The position numbers were made by a program, and so were the translations under genes. A stretch of DNA of 64,000 nt from Enterococcus columbae DSM 7374 = ATCC 51263 (GTDB lineage: Bacteria > Bacillota > Bacilli > Lactobacillales > Enterococcaceae), in assembly GCF_000406925.1 (NCBI RefSeq), contig NZ_KE136347.1:689809-753808 (forward strand), in the 5' to 3' direction. The notes under the pieces are model-generated. The model was given only the letters and a program-made list of their open reading frames with translations, did not search any database and was not told where the DNA came from. Of the stretch, positions 8,881-18,852 are shown in pieces. The stretch's first letter is position 1. Each line of letters begins with the position of its first letter.

Positions 8881-9887
8881 TAAACCTTCAGTATAAATAA
8901 TTGAAACGCAAATTGCTTTTGCACCTTACCTGTTTTAATTTGATAATCTAATTCGACTAATTGGTTGTATAAATCAAATAAGCGCGTCGTTTCATACTTT
9001 CTCACATCTTGCATCGCTAATTTCACTCGATAGCTATGAATTTTTAATTGTTCAGCAATATTGGCTTGTTGATAACCTTTACTCATCAAAAATTTTGTTT
9101 GGATGAACAAGCGCAGTTGTCCAATCAAAATTGCAATCATTTTTATTGGCTCTTCTCCTTGTAAGCACAATTCATCAAATAATTGTAGCGCTTGGTTTTT
9201 TTTCCCTAGCAATACATTTTGCGTTAATTCAAAAATATTTTGTTCAAGTGTTTTAGGAATCAATTGATCGATAATTTCCGATGTCAGTGGCTGTTCATCA
9301 GTTAAATAAAGTCTCAATTTTTGTAATTCCTGCATCGCCTTAGTCAATTGGTAATCACATGCTTTTAAAAAATAAGCGAGTGTTTCTCGATTAAATTGCA
9401 CCCCTTGATTTTCCAAATACTGCTGAACATACCTTGTCACCTCTTGTTCTGACAGTGGATGAACATCAATCAGCGTGCCAACTTTTTTTAACTGCTTACT
9501 TAACTTCTTTCGTTCATCAATCTTTTCATAATTAGCAAATATAACTAATATAGTTGAAGCAACGGGCTCTTTTAGATAATCGATTAGCTGATCAATATAT
9601 TGTTGCTCCCAAGACTTTTTATCACTCGTTAAAAAATACGGTTGTTCCATAAATACTAGCCGATAATCCTCAAAAAATGGCATCGCCTGTAATTCTTCGT
9701 AGATAACCGGAAATTCAGTCTCTTCACAATCAAAATGGGCAAAATTCAAGCTATCCTTTGTAATCTTTAGACGTTCAAAGAAGGTCTGCTTGACTTGTTC
9801 TATTAAATAATATTCTTGACCATAAACAAAATAAATCGGTTGTAACGGGTCACTTTTAATCTGTTGTAAGCTTGTCTGAATACTCAA
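8880..9887 (-). CDS. holA: DNA polymerase III subunit delta
   Basis: 335 residues, usual length. The N-terminal AAA+-like region begins with the typical PIYFVYGQEYYLIEQV, with no functional Walker A. The C-terminal helical collar domain is present. It opens the sliding clamp as part of the clamp loader. It is convergent with rpsT (the usual Firmicute neighbourhood is comEC-holA-rpsT, exactly as here), and comEC lies upstream in the same direction after a 143-base gap. Confidence 0.95.
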   Translation of the reverse strand: MSIQTSLQQIKSDPLQPIYFVYGQEYYLIEQVKQTFFERLKITKDSLNFAHFDCEETEFPVIYEELQAMPFFEDYRLVFMEQPYFLTSDKKSWEQQYIDQLIDYLKEPVASTILVIFANYEKIDERKKLSKQLKKVGTLIDVHPLSEQEVTRYVQQYLENQGVQFNRETLAYFLKACDYQLTKAMQELQKLRLYLTDEQPLTSEIIDQLIPKTLEQNIFELTQNVLLGKKNQALQLFDELCLQGEEPIKMIAILIGQLRLFIQTKFLMSKGYQQANIAEQLKIHSYRVKLAMQDVRKYETTRLFDLYNQLVELDYQIKTGKVQKQFAFQLFILKV

Positions 9888-10030
9888 AAATCATCACCTA
9901 TTTTTCTAAAATCACTACTCATTTTATCATAGTATCTACTAATTGAATAGAAAAGTCTGCCTAGTGAACGCTTCCTTGACACTTGCTTTAATCTCTTGAC
10001 TAAACGACTACTCAAAACAAGTTAGTATCT

Positions 10031-12316
10031 TCAATCAGCTCCCAATTTTTCCAGCCAGGCATCACTAAAAGGCAGACTAACATATTGGACCATCCCTACC
10101 TGATCTGTTCTTCTAATTAATATCTGGCGTTGATTTAAACGGTTAATGACTTCTTGATTGGGATGATGATAACGATTGTTTTTGCCAACTGAAATCACGG
10201 CAATTTTGGGTTCAACCTGCTTTAAAAACGCAGTCGAAGTCGAGGTTTTACTACCATGATGACCAATTTTGACAATATCGGCTTTTAAATTAGGATATTG
10301 CTTGAGTAAAATTTGTTCTTGCTCAATAGGCAAATCACCCATAAAAAGAAAATTTTGTTGATGTAGCCGGGAAAAAAGAATTAATGAATCTTGATTTTCA
10401 GCTGCTTTAGCCTGTTTTGGAAATAAAACATGTAATTGGACCCTTTTTCCGATCCAATCATTTTGCTTAAGTGTTTGCACCCTTGTTCTTTTCGGAAGAC
10501 GTTTTAGTAATAAACGTAAATTGTGACTTTTTTGCGCCTGTGTCCCTACATATAAATGCTTTACCTTAATCGACTGTAGTACAGTTAAAGCATCCCCCAT
10601 ATGATCTTGATCACCATGTGTCAAAATCAAGCCATCAATGTGTCTAATTCCCTCCCCTTTTAAATAGGCCAACAAGCTGTAACGAACATTGGCTTGGCTT
10701 TTACGTTGTCGCCATTTAGCTGTTTGAAAAGTCACTCTGCCACCGGTATCAATTACATAAACCTCCTGATTGAAGCTACTTTGAATGACTGTGCAATCCC
10801 CTTGGCCCACATCCACAAAGCTCACCTTAATTGGCAAGCTATAGAATAAATGAAATACTAAAGGCAGGCCTAAACAAATGACAAGCATCGGCAGATATTT
10901 TTTCTTGGTATAAGCAAATAAGCCTGTAATCATGCAAAAGACTGCTAGCCATAAAGGAAGCTGCCCCAAACAAATATTACTCCAGCTTAAATAAGCTAAC
11001 CCTTTTTCAAAAAATAAGAGTATGTAAGTAAATATTGTCTCAAAAAAAGGAAAAAGCAATGGGAAAAAAGATAACCCAAATAAAAGCAAACAGCCTGGCA
11101 AAATCAGCCACTGAAAGATTAGCGTAAATAAAAAAGTTAGGATGCCGCCAAGGGTTGGCCATTCATAAAATATCGCCAAAATAAAGGGGGCCGTTAAAAT
11201 GGTCAAATACTGCATATGCATGATTTCTTGCTTAATCGTCAATTGCTTCGGTATAAAAAGCAAATAAAAGGTCACTAATAAAGATAATTGGCCTGATAAA
11301 ACAACAAAGCAATTTGGAAAAATGAGCAATAAAATAAGACAAACAAGGCTATATAAATCTAAACTGCTTAAAGAAAAATGTCTTACTGATAAACACATTT
11401 TTATAAAGTATAAAATCGCTGCTCGCCAAACACTAATTGAACCCCCAAATATAAAGATACCTACAAAAATACTGCTTAACATGGGTAAAAAACGTTGACG
11501 ATAACTGAAGTGTAACCTCCTGAAGCAATATTCAATTAAGCCAAAGAAAAATAGGACGTGCGTTCCAGAAATACTAAAGAGATGTAAAATCCCTGTTGCT
11601 GAAAAAATTTGTTGTTCTTCTTGAAAATCATCATTGCGATAACCAAATAATAAGGCTAAAACATATTTTCTCGTTTGTTGATGAAAATATCGATTCACAT
11701 GCTGTATGGCATTCGCTCGTAAACGATGGAGTAGTGAACCAATTGAATGATCTGAAAAAAACTGATACTGTTCAATTGCTAAAACACCTAGATAATCCTT
11801 CTCATCAAGATACTGGCGATAATCAAAGGCATGCTGATTACTAGCTGCCCTTAGATCAGTAAAATGGGCTTTAACAACCAAGCCAGTCAAATGAGGGGCT
11901 TGCTGTTGCCACCTGCTCTTTTCCTCAGCTGACTTTAATTGATATTGAACTTTAACCAAATGATGCTGCAGCTGCCCATCTGCACGAACCAAATTCCCAT
12001 CGATAGTTAAGGTATCTGGGTAAATGACCAGTCTTGCTTGAAAGCTATCAGTTTGCCTAGCTTGAAATGATAAATCGTTAAAATAGAAACGGCCACATAA
12101 AAAAACCAAAAAAAAGCAACTCAAGGCCAATAAGCCTAATTTTTTTCTTAAAATAAAATAGAAAAGATAATAAAAAGCGAAAAGTAGTAAAAAATAGTGA
12201 TGATAACAAAAGCCATAAAAGGTAAAAAGAATCAATAAAACGGCATAAAAAAGCTGATTTTTTAAAGTGAAATCAGCTTTTTGCCAGTTAAATTGCACTA
12301 GAAAGAAGTTTTTCAA
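10031..12316 (-). CDS. comEC: DNA internalisation competence protein ComEC/Rec2
   Basis: 761 residues. The N-terminal OB-like DUF4131 region is followed by the multi-spanning Competence domain (roughly 200-480, with the [18 protein letters not shown] signature). The C-terminal metallo-beta-lactamase-like domain carries [23 protein letters not shown] and [12 protein letters not shown]. It forms the inner-membrane channel for single-stranded DNA, and the C-terminal domain is the likely nuclease. It overlaps comEB by 29 bases. The first possible start is a TTG with no clear ribosome site; a GTG 18 bases later is an alternative, so the start is uncertain. Intact. Confidence 0.93.
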   Translation of the reverse strand: MKNFFLVQFNWQKADFTLKNQLFYAVLLILFTFYGFCYHHYFLLLFAFYYLFYFILRKKLGLLALSCFFLVFLCGRFYFNDLSFQARQTDSFQARLVIYPDTLTIDGNLVRADGQLQHHLVKVQYQLKSAEEKSRWQQQAPHLTGLVVKAHFTDLRAASNQHAFDYRQYLDEKDYLGVLAIEQYQFFSDHSIGSLLHRLRANAIQHVNRYFHQQTRKYVLALLFGYRNDDFQEEQQIFSATGILHLFSISGTHVLFFFGLIEYCFRRLHFSYRQRFLPMLSSIFVGIFIFGGSISVWRAAILYFIKMCLSVRHFSLSSLDLYSLVCLILLLIFPNCFVVLSGQLSLLVTFYLLFIPKQLTIKQEIMHMQYLTILTAPFILAIFYEWPTLGGILTFLFTLIFQWLILPGCLLLFGLSFFPLLFPFFETIFTYILLFFEKGLAYLSWSNICLGQLPLWLAVFCMITGLFAYTKKKYLPMLVICLGLPLVFHLFYSLPIKVSFVDVGQGDCTVIQSSFNQEVYVIDTGGRVTFQTAKWRQRKSQANVRYSLLAYLKGEGIRHIDGLILTHGDQDHMGDALTVLQSIKVKHLYVGTQAQKSHNLRLLLKRLPKRTRVQTLKQNDWIGKRVQLHVLFPKQAKAAENQDSLILFSRLHQQNFLFMGDLPIEQEQILLKQYPNLKADIVKIGHHGSKTSTSTAFLKQVEPKIAVISVGKNNRYHHPNQEVINRLNQRQILIRRTDQVGMVQYVSLPFSDAWLEKLGAD

Positions 12317-12758
12317 AATATTTTTGATCTAACGAAACTTGTTCAATCTCCACGCCAATCTTTTTGATTAATTCCATGGCATAAACATCATTATGATAAT
12401 CATGTAAATAATAGATCTTTTTAATTCCTGCTTGTAAAATTGCCTTTGTACAATGAATACATGGAAAATGAGTGACATAAATTTCAGCATCTTTCGTGGA
12501 AATGCCCAATTTTGCACACTGTAATAAAGCATTCATCTCCGCGTGAATGGTCCGAATACAATGACCATCCACAACATAACAGCCATGATCGATACAATGG
12601 TCATCTCCACTTACAGCACCATTATAACCACCAGCAATAATTCGGCGATCTTTAACTAAGGTTGCCCCGACTTCTAGTCGTGTACAGGTACTTCTCAATG
12701 AGAGTAAAACAGCTTGTGCCATAAAATATTGTGGCCAAGGAATTCTTTCTTTTGACAT
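12288..12758 (-). CDS. comEB: ComEB, deoxycytidylate deaminase family
   Basis: 156 residues. Zinc-binding cytidine/dCMP deaminase signature: [10 protein letters not shown] (HAE) and PCIHCTKAI (PCxxC), with a second cysteine/histidine cluster ([16 protein letters not shown]) typical of dCMP deaminases. It makes dUMP from dCMP. It sits in the comE operon of many Firmicutes but is not required for DNA uptake. Ribosome site AGGAGGG. The downstream comEC overlaps its end. Confidence 0.92.
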   Translation of the reverse strand: MSKERIPWPQYFMAQAVLLSLRSTCTRLEVGATLVKDRRIIAGGYNGAVSGDDHCIDHGCYVVDGHCIRTIHAEMNALLQCAKLGISTKDAEIYVTHFPCIHCTKAILQAGIKKIYYLHDYHNDVYAMELIKKIGVEIEQVSLDQKYFEKLLSSAI

Positions 12759-12782
12759 GATTAGCCCTCCTTACAATCTTAG

Positions 12783-13460
12783 TTATATTCTAATCAAGTT
12801 TCGTATTTTTTCAACTGTCTTTTCACCAAATCCTGGAACTTTATTTAAATCATCAATACTTTTAAACGAGCCATTTTCCTGGCGATATGCAATGATTGCT
12901 TGCGCTTTTTTCTCACCAATACCTGATAAGGTCTGTAATGTTGTCAAATCTGCTTCATTAATATTGACCAAATTTTGCTGTTGTTCACTCGTTGAACTAG
13001 TCGAAGTGACCAAATTAGTACGCTCATCCTGACTTGCTGTAGTTGCTTCTGGTGTTTGCTCGCCGATATGGACGATATATACCTTTTGTTGGTCTTGTAA
13101 TTTGATTGCTTGGTTGATTTTGTCTCTAGCAGCCTCTTTGGTTAAACCACCTGCCTTTTCAATCAAATCAAACAACCTAGCATCATCGGCTAACTGATAA
13201 ACACCAGGATGATTGATAGCACCACTAATATCTACATAAATCATCGATGAGTTGGTAGTCTTTTTTGTCGTCTGCTCTACCTTTTTTTCTGATGTTTGCG
13301 CCGTTTTTGGCACTTTTTGCGCCAATACATGATTGATATCATTTTGTTTCAGCCTATCTGCATGATAAAACCAAATCCCCCCTCCAATAAACAGCAACAA
13401 AAGCAAGCTGAAACCAAGCAAATATAATTTGACAAATGGTTGTTGCTTTAATTTATTCAA
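12783..13460 (-). CDS. comEA: ComEA, DNA-receptor competence protein
   Basis: 225 residues. A membrane anchor lies at about 10-32. A Thr/Lys/Gln-rich linker leads to a SLBB domain (IYVDISGAINHPGVYQL). A second Ser/Thr-rich linker leads to the C-terminal helix-hairpin-helix pair (VNINEADLTTLQTLSGIGEKKA ... GFGEKTVEKI). It binds double-stranded DNA outside the membrane and feeds it to ComEC. Together with comEB and comEC it makes a complete late competence operon. No obvious ComX/SigH CIN-box was recognised in the short upstream gap. Confidence 0.93.
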   Translation of the reverse strand: MNKLKQQPFVKLYLLGFSLLLLLFIGGGIWFYHADRLKQNDINHVLAQKVPKTAQTSEKKVEQTTKKTTNSSMIYVDISGAINHPGVYQLADDARLFDLIEKAGGLTKEAARDKINQAIKLQDQQKVYIVHIGEQTPEATTASQDERTNLVTSTSSTSEQQQNLVNINEADLTTLQTLSGIGEKKAQAIIAYRQENGSFKSIDDLNKVPGFGEKTVEKIRNLIRI

Positions 13461-13512
13461 AAATTTTCCACTTAAACCACCTTCTTTTTTATCTCTTCGA
13501 TACTTATATACG

Positions 13513-13553
13513 AAAAAAAACTAACAAGAATTTTTCATTCCTGTTAGTTTTTA
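13513..13553 (-). terminator. Terminator after the PFL/HAD operon
   Basis: AAAACTAACA / TGTTAGTTTT stem with a short internal mismatch, a 7-base loop and T-runs on both sides. It ends the HAD gene transcript and insulates comEA. Confidence 0.75.
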
Positions 13554-13597
13554 AAATTATCGGTTAATCAACTTGTATTGATAGCTTTTTAAAAAAC

Positions 13598-14218
13598 TTA
13601 TCCATTTTGAATAAATTGGGTAATTTCAAACAAACTATTGACTTCGTGTTTGGCACGATCAATGGTAAATAAACGTTCATCATTATAAAAAATGGTACTT
13701 ACTCCTGCACCAATCCCTGCATCGATATCCATTGGACGATCACCTATCATCACTGTTTCCGCACGATTTAATTGATATTTTTCAATCAGATAATTCAATG
13801 AAGTAGGATCAGGTTTTCGCGGAAATTGATTTTCCGGTCCGACAATTTCAACAAAATAATCCACCAAATCTGACGCAGTTAAAAGTGCTTGAGCCGAACG
13901 ATTCTCACGATGGGTCAATAAAAAATGTTGACCTCCTAGCTGCTGAATCGTTTCTAATGTTTGCTTAGCATCATCATAAGCAAAAACCGGCATCGAATCA
14001 TTTTTTTCGTAATTCTTATAAATTTGATCAAATTTAGCAAAATCCAATTGATATTTTTCAGCTAAATCTTTTGAAGAGGCCGTTTTTAACATTCGATAAA
14101 TTTCCGCAGGTGAAATATCTACCTTAAAATCCTGCATCGTTTTTACATAAGCTTTTAACATTTTTGGATAGGTATTAAACAAAGTACCATCAAAATCCCA
14201 AATAAAGTTTTTATACAT
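13598..14218 (-). CDS. HAD-IA family phosphatase
   Basis: 206 residues. HAD motif I FIWDFDGTLFN is at the N-terminus, motif II is LLTHRENR, a Lys lies in PRKPDPTSL, and motif IV is MIGDRPMDIDAG. The helical cap lies between motifs I and II (C1 type). It resembles phosphoglycolate phosphatase/YjjG-like enzymes; the substrate is unknown. The start at 14218 is chosen from the MYKNFIWDFDG homology and AGGAT upstream. Longer versions would run into the PFL gene. It follows that gene by 22 bases. Confidence 0.88.
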   Translation of the reverse strand: MYKNFIWDFDGTLFNTYPKMLKAYVKTMQDFKVDISPAEIYRMLKTASSKDLAEKYQLDFAKFDQIYKNYEKNDSMPVFAYDDAKQTLETIQQLGGQHFLLTHRENRSAQALLTASDLVDYFVEIVGPENQFPRKPDPTSLNYLIEKYQLNRAETVMIGDRPMDIDAGIGAGVSTIFYNDERLFTIDRAKHEVNSLFEITQFIQNG

Positions 14219-14240
14219 GAACAAAATCCTAACTAAACAA

Positions 14241-15590
14241 TTAATTTTTAAATGAATGAATTGGTGCCGGAATTCTTCCCCCACGTTGGATGAAATCCAC
14301 AGAGCCAGCAGTATTTACTTTCATAACCGGTGCACGGCCTAGTAACCCACCAAATTCAATCATATCTCCTACCTTTGCCTCTTTGGCTGGAATAATTCTG
14401 ACAGCTGTTGTTTTATGATTAATCACACCTATTGCTGCCTCATCAGCAATCATCGCTGAAATACTTGCAGCAGGTGTATCTCCAGGAATCGCAATCATAT
14501 CTAAACCAACAGAACAAATCGCCGTCATGGCTTCTAATTTTTCAATATTTAAAAAACCATTTTCAACTGCTGTAATCATGCCAGCATCTTCAGAAACCGG
14601 AATAAATGCACCAGATAATCCTCCAACGTGATTGCAGGCCATTACGCCCCCCTTTTTTACTGCATCGTTTAAAAGAGCTAAGGCTGCAGTAGTTCCATGT
14701 GTCCCTACTGATTCTAAGCCCATTTCTTCTAAGATGTGGGCCACACTATCACCAACAGCAGGTGTTGGCGCTAAGGATAAATCAACAATTCCAAACGGCA
14801 CCCCTAGTCTCTCAGAAGCAACTCTCCCAACTAACTGTCCCATCCGTGTAATTTTGAAGGCCGTCTTCTTGACGGTTTCTGCCACCACATCAAACGGCTG
14901 TCCCTTTACTTTTTCTAAAGCACGTTTCACGACACCAGGTCCACTAACACCCACATTGATGACACAATCAGCTTCACCTACGCCATGAAAGGCCCCAGCC
15001 ATAAATGGATTGTCCTCTACCGCATTGGCGAAAACGACTAACTTAGCGCAGCCCATATCAGAAGCTTGGGCGGTTTGCTTAATAATTTCACCCATTTGTT
15101 TGACTGCGTCCATATTAATCCCAGCTTTTGTAGAACCAATATTAACAGAAGAACAAACAAAATCAGTCTCAGCTAAAGCTTGGGGAATGGATTCAATCAA
15201 GGCATGATCGCCTGCTTGATAGCCTTTTTCCACTAAAGCACTATAGCCACCAATAAAGTTTACCCCTACTGTTTTCGCAGCACGATCAAGCGTTTTGGCA
15301 AATTTCACACACTCTTTTGCATTTGCATGACTAGCAGCCGCCACAATGCCAATTGGTGTTACTGAAATCCGTTTATTGATAATGGGAATACCATACTCCA
15401 TTTCAATCGCTTCACCAACTGCTACTAAGTTTTTCGCCTTTTCAGTAATTTTATTATAGATTTTCTCACAAGCCTTATCTACATCAGCATCCATACAATC
15501 TAGTAACGAAATACCCATGGTAATTGTACGAATATCCAAGTTTTCTTCTTCCACCATCCGAATGGTTTCTAATATTTGATTGACTTCCAT
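14241..15590 (-). CDS. PFL family protein (DUF711, UPF0210)
   Basis: 449 residues, starting [20 protein letters not shown], identical in layout to the DUF711 family that shares the fold of pyruvate-formate lyase/ribonucleotide reductase. No Gly-radical motif is visible, so radical enzymology is not implied. Function is unknown. Genes of this family are almost always preceded by a small ACT-domain gene, as here (13 bases upstream), suggesting a ligand-sensing partner. The ATG with GGGAGGATCAT upstream sets the start; a 69-base extension into the ACT gene is rejected. Confidence 0.9.
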   Translation of the reverse strand: MEVNQILETIRMVEEENLDIRTITMGISLLDCMDADVDKACEKIYNKITEKAKNLVAVGEAIEMEYGIPIINKRISVTPIGIVAAASHANAKECVKFAKTLDRAAKTVGVNFIGGYSALVEKGYQAGDHALIESIPQALAETDFVCSSVNIGSTKAGINMDAVKQMGEIIKQTAQASDMGCAKLVVFANAVEDNPFMAGAFHGVGEADCVINVGVSGPGVVKRALEKVKGQPFDVVAETVKKTAFKITRMGQLVGRVASERLGVPFGIVDLSLAPTPAVGDSVAHILEEMGLESVGTHGTTAALALLNDAVKKGGVMACNHVGGLSGAFIPVSEDAGMITAVENGFLNIEKLEAMTAICSVGLDMIAIPGDTPAASISAMIADEAAIGVINHKTTAVRIIPAKEAKVGDMIEFGGLLGRAPVMKVNTAGSVDFIQRGGRIPAPIHSFKN

Positions 15591-15603
15591 ATGATCCTCC
15601 CAA

Positions 15604-15870
15604 TTATAGCTTATGCATTGCATCAAAGATTTCCGCATTTTGAATACGAATATCCACACCTAATTCTTGAGAAACTTCATCTAATTCATTACGGATTAAA
15701 GCAAATTCAATCGTTTCTTTGGTTTCTAAAACCATCATCATTGTAAAGTATTCTTCTAAAATTGTTTGTGTAACATCGATAATATTAATTTCTAGATTGG
15801 CTAGTTTTTGACTAACTTTAGCAATGATGCCAACCTGATCTTTTCCAATTACAGTTAATATTGCTCGCAT
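15604..15870 (-). CDS. ACT domain protein (UPF0237)
   Basis: 88 residues forming one ACT domain ([20 protein letters not shown]...). It belongs to the UPF0237/GcvR-like group, which binds amino acids or similar ligands. It is directly upstream of the PFL-family gene and with it forms the conserved two-gene unit. Ribosome site AGGAGGG. Confidence 0.92.
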   Translation of the reverse strand: MRAILTVIGKDQVGIIAKVSQKLANLEINIIDVTQTILEEYFTMMMVLETKETIEFALIRNELDEVSQELGVDIRIQNAEIFDAMHKL

Positions 15871-16013
15871 GTGTAACCCTCCTTTATTTTTTAATATTAT
15901 ATCACAGCTTAAAATATTCTGAAATATTTCATGTGAAATATCTATCTAAGGAAATTTTAGCGATTAATGACGAAAAAAACGAAAATTCTACAACATTCTA
16001 TTTTGATTGATCG

Positions 16014-16047
16014 AAAAAAGACACCGTCTAAAAATAGACCGTGTCCT
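16014..16047 (-). terminator. Terminator of the LysM-3D gene
   Basis: GGACACGGTCTA / TAGACGGTGTC stem read on the minus strand followed by a T-run, 12 bases after the stop codon. Confidence 0.88.
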
Positions 16048-16058
16048 TAAAAATTATA

Positions 16059-16745
16059 TTAATCTAAAATAGTTACTGTTACTGTACGTCTTCCCCATTG
16101 AATACATTGCTCATAAGTTGGAAAATGTACATCAATAATATTGCCCTTAATCGCACCACCTGTATCAGAGGCAATCGCTTCTCCATAGCCTTCTACATAT
16201 AGACGGGTCCCTAATGGAATAACTGTCGGATCAACTGCTACTGCCATTGGATTTTCTAGTAAATTTTGACCAGTCGCAGTAATCGTTCCTCCACCTAGCG
16301 TATCTCGTGGATCTGAACTATAAGCCGTTGATTCCATTACCAAGGTCTTCCCACTAGGTGTCGCAGTGGTAGTTGTAGTCGCTTGACTTACCTCAGTTGC
16401 TTGGGCTTGTTGGGTAGTTTCAGACTGAGTGTTTGTGGTATCTTGTGTTTCATCATAAACAACTTTATTGTGACGAATTAACTTTACGCCACCTTTAGTC
16501 GCTTCTTCTTCAGTGATAATTTTTAATACTTGTCCATCATAAATCATATTTGGATTTGAAATTTGATTATCACGAACAATTTTATCGACAAATTGACTAG
16601 AGCCAAAATATTTTACAGCAATTCCAGATAAGGTATCAGTCGGTTGAACCACGTGTTCAATCTCTTGGGCATTCACCTGTACACTTCCAAAAGCCAAACC
16701 TACGAACGCCATGACACCAACTGCAAGTGTTTTGAATGTTTTCAT
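16059..16745 (-). CDS. Secreted LysM + 3D-domain cell-wall protein (YocH-like)
   Basis: 228 residues. A signal peptide lies at 1-26 (VGLAFGSVQVNA-Q). A LysM domain spans about 29-76 (HVVQPTDTLSGIAVKYFG). A Thr/Gln-rich linker runs to about 130. The C-terminal 3D domain has the three conserved aspartates (SSDPRDTLGG, VDPTVIPLGTRLYVEGYG, ASDTGGAIKGNIIDVHF), the lytic-transglycosylase-like fold seen in MltA, YocH and Sps/Rpf-like enzymes. It is a likely peptidoglycan hydrolase. In Bacillus subtilis YocH is a WalR target, and the long upstream gap contains similar motifs. Confidence 0.88.
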   Translation of the reverse strand: MKTFKTLAVGVMAFVGLAFGSVQVNAQEIEHVVQPTDTLSGIAVKYFGSSQFVDKIVRDNQISNPNMIYDGQVLKIITEEEATKGGVKLIRHNKVVYDETQDTTNTQSETTQQAQATEVSQATTTTTATPSGKTLVMESTAYSSDPRDTLGGGTITATGQNLLENPMAVAVDPTVIPLGTRLYVEGYGEAIASDTGGAIKGNIIDVHFPTYEQCIQWGRRTVTVTILD

Positions 16746-17063
16746 AAATACGATATTCTCCTTTGAAATTCATCTTGTCGTCAACTGACGAAGAATATCA
16801 TACCGAATTAATTCATTGCTTTGGTTGCTATTTTGTAACGAAATATTGCAAAATGATAAAAAGTTTGAACAAGAAAACGACATAAACGTTTAAAAACCAC
16901 GCAGATTAGGCTCTTATTAACAAAAAATAGTGATATTTTGTAATATCAATTGATTAAAATTTTCCTAAAAATTTTCAGAAACAATTGTTTTTTTCGAAAA
17001 AAACAAGAATTATTACAGTCAATTAAAAATTATTACAAAAAAGAAAGCGAACCCATTAAGTAT
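16746..17063 (-). promoter_or_regulatory. 318-base AT-rich upstream region of the YocH-like gene
   Basis: No gene is seen. Read on the minus strand it has two TGTAAT hexamers 20 bases apart (plus-strand ATTACA at 17012-17017 and 17032-17037), resembling WalR half-sites but with a longer spacing than the usual N5. It also has a perfect palindrome TTGTTTTTTTCGAAAAAAAC(AA) at 16985-17006 and a GATATTnnnnAATATC dyad near 16933. Together these suggest a regulated promoter for the wall gene; the assignment is inference. Confidence 0.4.
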
Positions 17064-18278
17064 TTATTTCAAAATTTGCTGCTTACCATAGATTGATTGA
17101 TTAAAATTAAAGAAATAAGCAAAGGCACAAACGATAAAAAAGCTAGGAAAATGTTCAAATCCAAATACTTCACAGCCAATTAAAATAGGCGCTAACAATG
17201 TATTGGTCGCACTGCCAAAGACTGCTGCATAGCCTAAGGCAGCAAATAGCGTTACCGGTAAGTGCAAGATATTAGCTAATACAACGCCCAATGTTGCTCC
17301 AATAGAAAATAAAGGAGTTACCTCGCCACCTTGGAAGCCCACAGCTAGCGTACAAACAGTAAAAATAAGCTTTAAAATGAAATCATAACTATAAATGTGT
17401 TGGCCGCTGAAGCTTGCTGTAATTAAGTTGGTACCTAACCCAGCATAACGCCCTTGATATAAAAGTAATAGCAATACACTTAAACCACAGGCGATAATAA
17501 ATACTCGTCGATAGGGATTTTTAAACCACATTGCCATTTTGGATTTTAAAATAGAAAGACTCTTAGCAAAAAGGCTACCTACCACTCCAAAAATGATCCC
17601 TACAATGGCTAAAAGTAAAAAATGGAATAATGAAAAATCAAACGGTTCCGCTAAATAAACTTGGAATTTTTCCAAACCTAAAAAATGTGAAGTCGTACTT
17701 GCAACAAATGAAGCCACTAGTGCTGGGATTAAAGCTGGATAAATAAATTTACCAGCAATCATTACTTCCAACGCAAAGAAAGTCGCGGCAATCGGTGTTT
17801 GAAATAAACCAGCAAAACCAGCCGCCATTCCGATAACGATTAAAAGGGTTTGAAACTTCATCAAATTTAGCTTATTGCCTAAAGTATGGGCAACAGTCGC
17901 ACCAATTTGTACAGCTACCCCTTCTCTACCAGCACTACCACCAAATAGATGGGTTAGCCATGTTCCCCCAATAATAAAGGGAATCAAGCGAAAGGGAATT
18001 ACTTTATTTTCGCCCTGACCCACTTCAAAAATTAACCCCATCCCCTGACTACTGGTTTTTCCATATTTTTGATACATAAAGACAATAAATAAACCAACTA
18101 ATGGTAAAAATGGAATCCATAAAAAAGGCGATAATGAGCGAATCTCTGTAATTTTTAGTAAAATCATTCCAAAATAGGCATCGACTACACCAACGATTAA
18201 ACCAATCACAATCGCTAGGGCAATCAATAGTAAATATTCACCATAATAATCTTTTAGCTGCATCAATATTTTTTTCAT
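17064..18278 (-). CDS. CLC-type fluoride/proton antiporter (EriC-F)
   Basis: 404 residues, about ten membrane segments. The anion-path motif is GGSAGREGVAVQIG near residue 115 and the second signature is FQGGEVTPLFSIGATLG near 315. The GREG(V/T)AVQ and GGEVTPLF forms are those of CLC-F fluoride exporters and differ from the GSGIP/GxEGP form of chloride CLCs. The fluoride riboswitch immediately upstream gives independent support. It expels F- in exchange for H+. Annotation as a chloride channel would be misleading. Confidence 0.88.
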   Translation of the reverse strand: MKKILMQLKDYYGEYLLLIALAIVIGLIVGVVDAYFGMILLKITEIRSLSPFLWIPFLPLVGLFIVFMYQKYGKTSSQGMGLIFEVGQGENKVIPFRLIPFIIGGTWLTHLFGGSAGREGVAVQIGATVAHTLGNKLNLMKFQTLLIVIGMAAGFAGLFQTPIAATFFALEVMIAGKFIYPALIPALVASFVASTTSHFLGLEKFQVYLAEPFDFSLFHFLLLAIVGIIFGVVGSLFAKSLSILKSKMAMWFKNPYRRVFIIACGLSVLLLLLYQGRYAGLGTNLITASFSGQHIYSYDFILKLIFTVCTLAVGFQGGEVTPLFSIGATLGVVLANILHLPVTLFAALGYAAVFGSATNTLLAPILIGCEVFGFEHFPSFFIVCAFAYFFNFNQSIYGKQQILK

Positions 18279-18313
18279 CTTTAACCTCTTCCTTTAAAAT
18301 TAATCAAACACAT

Positions 18314-18361
18314 AAAAAAAGCTGATCACTCCATGACAAAAAAGCCATAGAAGTCATCAGC
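18314..18361 (-). terminator. Riboswitch-controlled terminator (fluoride expression platform)
   Basis: On the minus strand GCTGAT (RC of 18356-18361) pairs with ATCAGC (RC of 18321-18326), with a mostly paired interior. It is followed by a seven-base T-run (18314-18320). Its 5' arm includes the GCTGATGACTTCTA strand of the aptamer pseudoknot, so ligand binding and termination exclude each other. Confidence 0.8.
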
Positions 18362-18406
18362 GTTTTACGCGGTTTTGGTTACCCAAGGGAGAACTTCATT
18401 CCCTGT
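18346..18406 (-). ncRNA. Fluoride riboswitch (crcB motif)
   Basis: Read on the minus strand it has GGGAATGAAGTTCTCCC, a short linker, AACC, a CCGCG/CGC stem and then CGCTGATGACTTCTATGG. This matches the crcB/fluoride aptamer layout: an initial hairpin whose loop (ATGAAGT) pairs with the downstream ACTTC strand to form the pseudoknot, and the near-invariant GCTGATG(A/G)C(T/C)TCTA 3' block. It precedes the CLC-F exporter by about 70 bases. Fluoride would stabilise the pseudoknot and let transcription proceed. Confidence 0.88.
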
Positions 18407-18455
18407 TCGTATGTAAAATTACAACACAAATGATTATTTGTCAATAAAAAGTTGA

Positions 18456-18836
18456 TTATTCGTGTAGCTCTAATGGTAAACCATCCGGATCGGCAAAAAA
18501 TGTCATCTTTTTATTGGTAAATGCATCATAGCGAATCGGTTCACAAGTAATTCCTTTTTCCGCTAACTCAGCAACCACCTCTTCAATATTCTCAACAGCA
18601 AAAGCCAAATGTCTTAAGCCGCAAGCTTCTGGATAAGATGGACGTTTAGGTGCCGACTTAATCCCAAAAATTTCTAGCTCACAATCACCTAATTTTAAAT
18701 CCAGCTTGTAATCATCGCGCTGTGCCCGATAATTTTCCCGGATAATTTCAAAGCCGAGTTTTTCGACATAAAAGTTTTTAGACTCTGTATAATTGGCGGT
18801 AATAATCGCTACATGATGGATTTTATTCAAATTCAA
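18456..18836 (-). CDS. VOC-superfamily protein (YaeR / SMU1112c-like glyoxalase I family)
   Basis: 126 residues with paired beta-alpha-beta-beta-beta units. It starts MNLNKIHHVAIITANYTESK and has the metal-ligand positions His (HHVAI), Glu (LEIFG), His (RHLAFAV) and Glu (LELHE) expected for this group. It could isomerise or bind a small oxo compound; the substrate is unknown. It lies 16 bases after the large unknown gene in the same direction and is probably cotranscribed. Confidence 0.85.
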   Translation of the reverse strand: MNLNKIHHVAIITANYTESKNFYVEKLGFEIIRENYRAQRDDYKLDLKLGDCELEIFGIKSAPKRPSYPEACGLRHLAFAVENIEEVVAELAEKGITCEPIRYDAFTNKKMTFFADPDGLPLELHE

Positions 18837-18852
18837 ATTATATTCCTCACTT

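Noticed and set aside
14241..15590. Glycyl-radical enzyme activity for the PFL-family protein
   Set aside because: No glycyl-radical motif (RVxG) at the C-terminus and no activating enzyme gene nearby.
17064..18278. Chloride channel annotation
   Set aside because: Motifs (GREGVAVQ, GGEVTPLF) and the fluoride riboswitch point to a fluoride exporter.
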